24,283 nt of DNA from a bacterium. GTDB lineage: Bacteria; Planctomycetota; J058; JAJDCP01. This document shows, piece by piece, positions 21,908 through 24,283 of the stretch (its first letter is position 1; every line of letters starts with the position of its first letter). Both the position numbers and the translations under genes were made by a program. The stretch lies in the NCBI GenBank assembly GCA_030428695.1, contig JAUIEM010000115.1, positions 1 through 24,283 of the forward strand, read 5' to 3'. The notes under the pieces were generated by a model that had not been told where the DNA came from, searched no databases, and saw nothing but the letters and a program-made list of their open reading frames with translations.

Positions 21908-22855
21908 ATGCGAGCTCTGATCACCGGCGCGACAGGCTTCATCGGCCGCGCGCTCGTCCGTCGACTGCAGCGGCCCGTTGTCCTGACCCGAGACGTCGCG
22001 CGCGCTCGTACGCGGCTCGGCGAGGAGGTCGAGATCCACGCCTGGCCCGAGCCGGAGAACCTGCCGCCGCCGCTCGAGGCCTTCCAGGGGGTCGACGCGG
22101 TCGTGCACCTGGCCGGCGAGTCCGTCGCCGGGCGCTGGAGCCGCAGCAAGAAGGAGCGCATCCTGCGCAGTCGCGAGGCGGGGACCCGGCAGCTCGTCGA
22201 GGCCCTGCGCGCGCTCGACGGTCCTCCGCCCGTGCTCGTCAGCTCCTCGGCCGTCGGCATCTACGGCGACCGGGGGGACGAGATCCTGACCGCCGGCTCT
22301 GCGCGCGGCGACGGCTTCCTCGCCGATGTCTGCGAACGTTGGGAAGGGGAGGCGCGCCGTGCCGAGAGCTGCGGCGTGCGGGTGGTCAGTCTCCGCACGG
22401 GAATCGTCCTCGGCACGGAGGGGGGTGCCCTGCAGCGGATGTTGCTGCCGTTCAAGCTCTGCCTCGGCGGGCGCCTGGGGAGCGGAACCCAGTGGATGTC
22501 CTGGATCCACGTCGACGACATGGTCGACCTGATCCTGTACGCCTGCCGCACGGAAGGAGTGGACGGGCCGCTCAACGCTGTCGCGCCCGAGCCCGTGTCG
22601 AACCGGCTGTTCACGGCGACCCTGGCCGATGTCCTGCGCAGGCCGGCGATCTTCCCCGTGCCCGGCTTCATCCTCCGGCTCCTGCTCGGCGAGTTCGCCG
22701 GCGTGCTGCTCGGCTCCCAGCGGGCGGTGCCCGATGTCGCGCTCGGCCGCGGGTTCCGGTTCCGCTACGCGAGCCTGCGTGCGGCACTCGAGGCCCTGCT
22801 CGGCGTCGGTCCGCGGCGCGATCTGCCCGCCTCGGATCTCGCGTCCGCGGCCTGA
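21908..22855 (+). CDS. TIGR01777-family epimerase-like SDR protein
   Basis: 315 aa; ATG after GAGGAGGA. Rossmann start MRALITGATGFIGRALVRRL, then VDAVVHLAGESVAGRWSRSKKERILRSR, a hallmark of the TIGR01777 (YfcH/SDR39U1-type) family. It continues with VSSSAVGIYGDRGDE (Ser and YGDRG), VVSLRTGIVLGTEGGAL, QWMSWIHVDDMVDLILYAC, LNAVAPEPVSN and a C-terminal DUF1731-like region (PAIFPVPGFILRLLLGEFA). Full family length (about 300 aa). Biochemical role is not established in the family; NADP binding is expected. Its first 17 residues closely resemble those of the DUF2867 SDR at 18648, and its promoter is related too, suggesting shared control. Confidence 0.93.
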   Translation: MRALITGATGFIGRALVRRLQRPVVLTRDVARARTRLGEEVEIHAWPEPENLPPPLEAFQGVDAVVHLAGESVAGRWSRSKKERILRSREAGTRQLVEALRALDGPPPVLVSSSAVGIYGDRGDEILTAGSARGDGFLADVCERWEGEARRAESCGVRVVSLRTGIVLGTEGGALQRMLLPFKLCLGGRLGSGTQWMSWIHVDDMVDLILYACRTEGVDGPLNAVAPEPVSNRLFTATLADVLRRPAIFPVPGFILRLLLGEFAGVLLGSQRAVPDVALGRGFRFRYASLRAALEALLGVGPRRDLPASDLASAA

Positions 22856-22875
22856 GTCTCGCAAGCCGCGATGGA

Positions 22876-22901
22876 GAAGAGGCGCCGCGGGTGGCCTCTT
22901 C
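22876..22901 (+). terminator. Hairpin after the TIGR01777 gene
   Basis: GAAGAGGC (22876-22883) pairs perfectly with GCCTCTTC (22894-22901) across a 10-nt GC-rich loop, 20 bp after the stop at 22855. No T-run follows, so termination is inferred from position and stem strength. Confidence 0.5.
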
Positions 22902-23007
22902 GCCGCGACGGACAGCTGCGCGGCTCTGCTCGGACTCTGCGTGCGCTCGTTCGCGCGGGCCCGGCGCATGGCCGCTTCCACCTGAACCACGACCCCGAGG
23001 AGAAATG

Positions 23008-24283
23008 ATGAACCTACCATGGACCCTGCTCGCCGAAGCCTCCTTCATGACGGTCGCGCTGTCGGTCGTCGGGCTGGCGGCCATCGGCGGGACGCTCTCG
23101 ATGCTCATCGTGGTCGCGGACCGCTACCTCAACGACTACGGCGTCTGCACCCTCGACATCAACGACGGCGACCGCTGCCTCGAGGTCGACGGAGGGGCGA
23201 CCGTGCTCGAGGCCCTCTCCGCGCAGAAGATCTTCATCCCGTCCGCCTGCGGCGGCCGCGGCACCTGCCTGTACTGCAAGCTGAAGGTGAAGGAGGGCGG
23301 GGGCACCGTCGGACCGGCCGAGATGGGTGGACTGTCGGCGCGCGAGCGGCGCGACGGCGTGCGCCTCTGCTGTCAGGTGAAGGTGCGCGGGGACATGAAG
23401 CTCGAGATCCCCGAGGAGTACTTCAAGATCAAGGAGTACACCTGCAAGGTGGTCAGCAACCGCAACGTCGCGACCTTCATCAAGGAGCTCGTGCTCGAGA
23501 TCCCGAAGGGCGAGACCTTCGAGTTCGAGGCGGGGCACTACGTGCAGATCCACGTCCCTCCCTTCGATCTCGGCTTCGCAGACTTCGACGTCCAGGAGAA
23601 GTTTCGCAGCGACTGGGACCACTTCGACCTGTGGAAGCTCCGCGTCAAGAACGGCGCCGAGCTGCAGCGGGCGTACTCGATGGCGAACCACCCGGCCGAG
23701 GGCAACCGCGTGATGCTCAACGTGCGGATCGCGACGCCGCCGCGGCCTGACAGGGTGCGCGCGGACGACGCGGAGTATCCCCTGGTGCGCGGCGCCGACG
23801 GGAAGATGATCGTCCAGCCCGGCCTCGCTTCCAGCTACATCTTCGGGCTCAAGCCGGGCGACGAGGTCACGGTCAGCGGGCCGTACGGCGACTTCCTGAT
23901 CAAGGACACCGACCGGGAGATGGTCTACGTCGGCGGCGGCGCGGGCATGGCGCCGATGCGCAGCCACCTGTTCCACCTGCTCGATACCCTCGGCAGCGAG
24001 CGCAAGATCTCGTACTGGTACGGGGCGCGGTCGGTCAAGGAGATCTTCTACAAGCAGGATCTCGACCGCCTCGAGCGCGACAATCCGGGCTTCGGTTACA
24101 CCATCGCCCTGTCCGACAAACAGCCCGAGGACGAGTGGGACGGGCCGGAGGGCTTCATCGACATCCTGGCCGGCTCGGACCAGGTGCACGCGTGCTACGC
24201 CCTGCAGTGGTACCGCTTCGCGCAGGGCCGCCGCGAGGTGGCCGCCGACGAGTGCGGGATCGACACGCTGAGCGCCGCGTTCC
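23008..24283 (+). CDS. nqrF: NqrF-like subunit (Na+-translocating NADH:quinone reductase), 3'-truncated
   Basis: At least 425 aa; the gene runs off the window. Two adjacent ATGs (23005, 23008) follow GAGGAG; the second has better spacing. One N-terminal membrane helix (about 8-37), a 2Fe-2S ferredoxin domain with C81, C87, C90 (CGGRGTCLYC) and C122 in RLCCQ, the FAD-binding RAYSMA (221-226), GPYGDF, and the NAD-side GGGAGMAPM (309-317) and YWYGARSVKEIFY. In the complex NqrF takes electrons from NADH via FAD to the 2Fe-2S centre. Odd points: an acidic insertion at about 243-272, and after GFIDIL (383-388) the expected CGPP motif is missing, the equivalent region reading HACYALQW. Already longer than the usual 405-410 aa. 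No nqrA-E genes precede it, so it stands alone on its 5' side. The symbol is a family call. Confidence 0.82.
   Translation, partial: MNLPWTLLAEASFMTVALSVVGLAAIGGTLSMLIVVADRYLNDYGVCTLDINDGDRCLEVDGGATVLEALSAQKIFIPSACGGRGTCLYCKLKVKEGGGTVGPAEMGGLSARERRDGVRLCCQVKVRGDMKLEIPEEYFKIKEYTCKVVSNRNVATFIKELVLEIPKGETFEFEAGHYVQIHVPPFDLGFADFDVQEKFRSDWDHFDLWKLRVKNGAELQRAYSMANHPAEGNRVMLNVRIATPPRPDRVRADDAEYPLVRGADGKMIVQPGLASSYIFGLKPGDEVTVSGPYGDFLIKDTDREMVYVGGGAGMAPMRSHLFHLLDTLGSERKISYWYGARSVKEIFYKQDLDRLERDNPGFGYTIALSDKQPEDEWDGPEGFIDILAGSDQVHACYALQWYRFAQGRREVAADECGIDTLSAAF

Overview
The window is very GC-rich (about 70% by eye) and densely packed, with no tRNA, rRNA, insertion sequence or CRISPR array. It holds two very large Ser/Thr protein kinases with long extracytoplasmic-type tails, an NqrF-type redox subunit, a lipoprotein, and a secreted protein carrying two copies of a 'PDSWE...VVQTPEVHxQV...L' module. 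Together these suggest a large-genome Gram-negative bacterium of the Planctomycetota type, with Myxococcota as the alternative. This placement is an inference from gene content, not from a marker gene.

Left part (1-9222). A divergent block is centred on a 121-bp spacer (2970-3090). To the left (minus strand) lie a secreted 711-aa duplicated-module protein and a membrane protein cut by the window edge. To the right (plus strand) lies an OmpR/PhoB-type response regulator, which appears to start at a non-canonical ATC codon, followed by a nicotinamidase-like cysteine hydrolase. The spacer carries three 11-bp-phased TGTA elements. Next, on the minus strand, is a 1428-aa Ser/Thr kinase with PEGA-like domains and a long FG-GAP/PQQ-like repeat region.

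Middle (9223-18500). A tightly overlapping plus-strand trio encodes a PqqD-like protein with an unusual C-terminal tail and two glycosyltransferases (GT4-like and GT2). A strong inverted repeat separates it from a minus-strand series: a TatT-like lipoprotein, a VOC/PhnB-like protein, queA, an acidic-tailed protein of unknown function that shares a promoter with queA, and a second kinase. That kinase runs zinc ribbon, GTG-rich repeats, kinase, membrane segment, Pro-rich repeats, Ig-like domains, then a formylglycine-generating-enzyme-like domain.

Right part (18500-24283). Four plus-strand SDR-superfamily genes lie in a row: SDR+DUF2867, a classical SDR, a DHRS12-like SDR and a TIGR01777 epimerase. 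The first and fourth have near-superimposable promoters: a -35 embedded in tandem 11-bp repeats with a TnnACA-like core, a 17-bp spacer, and the same -35 to Shine-Dalgarno distance. This arrangement is what tandem-repeat MerR-type repressors of the CarH/LitR (B12, light) family are known to bind. A small light- or cobalamin-responsive SDR regulon is therefore the most interesting hypothesis here. The window ends inside an nqrF-like gene with a divergent C-terminus.
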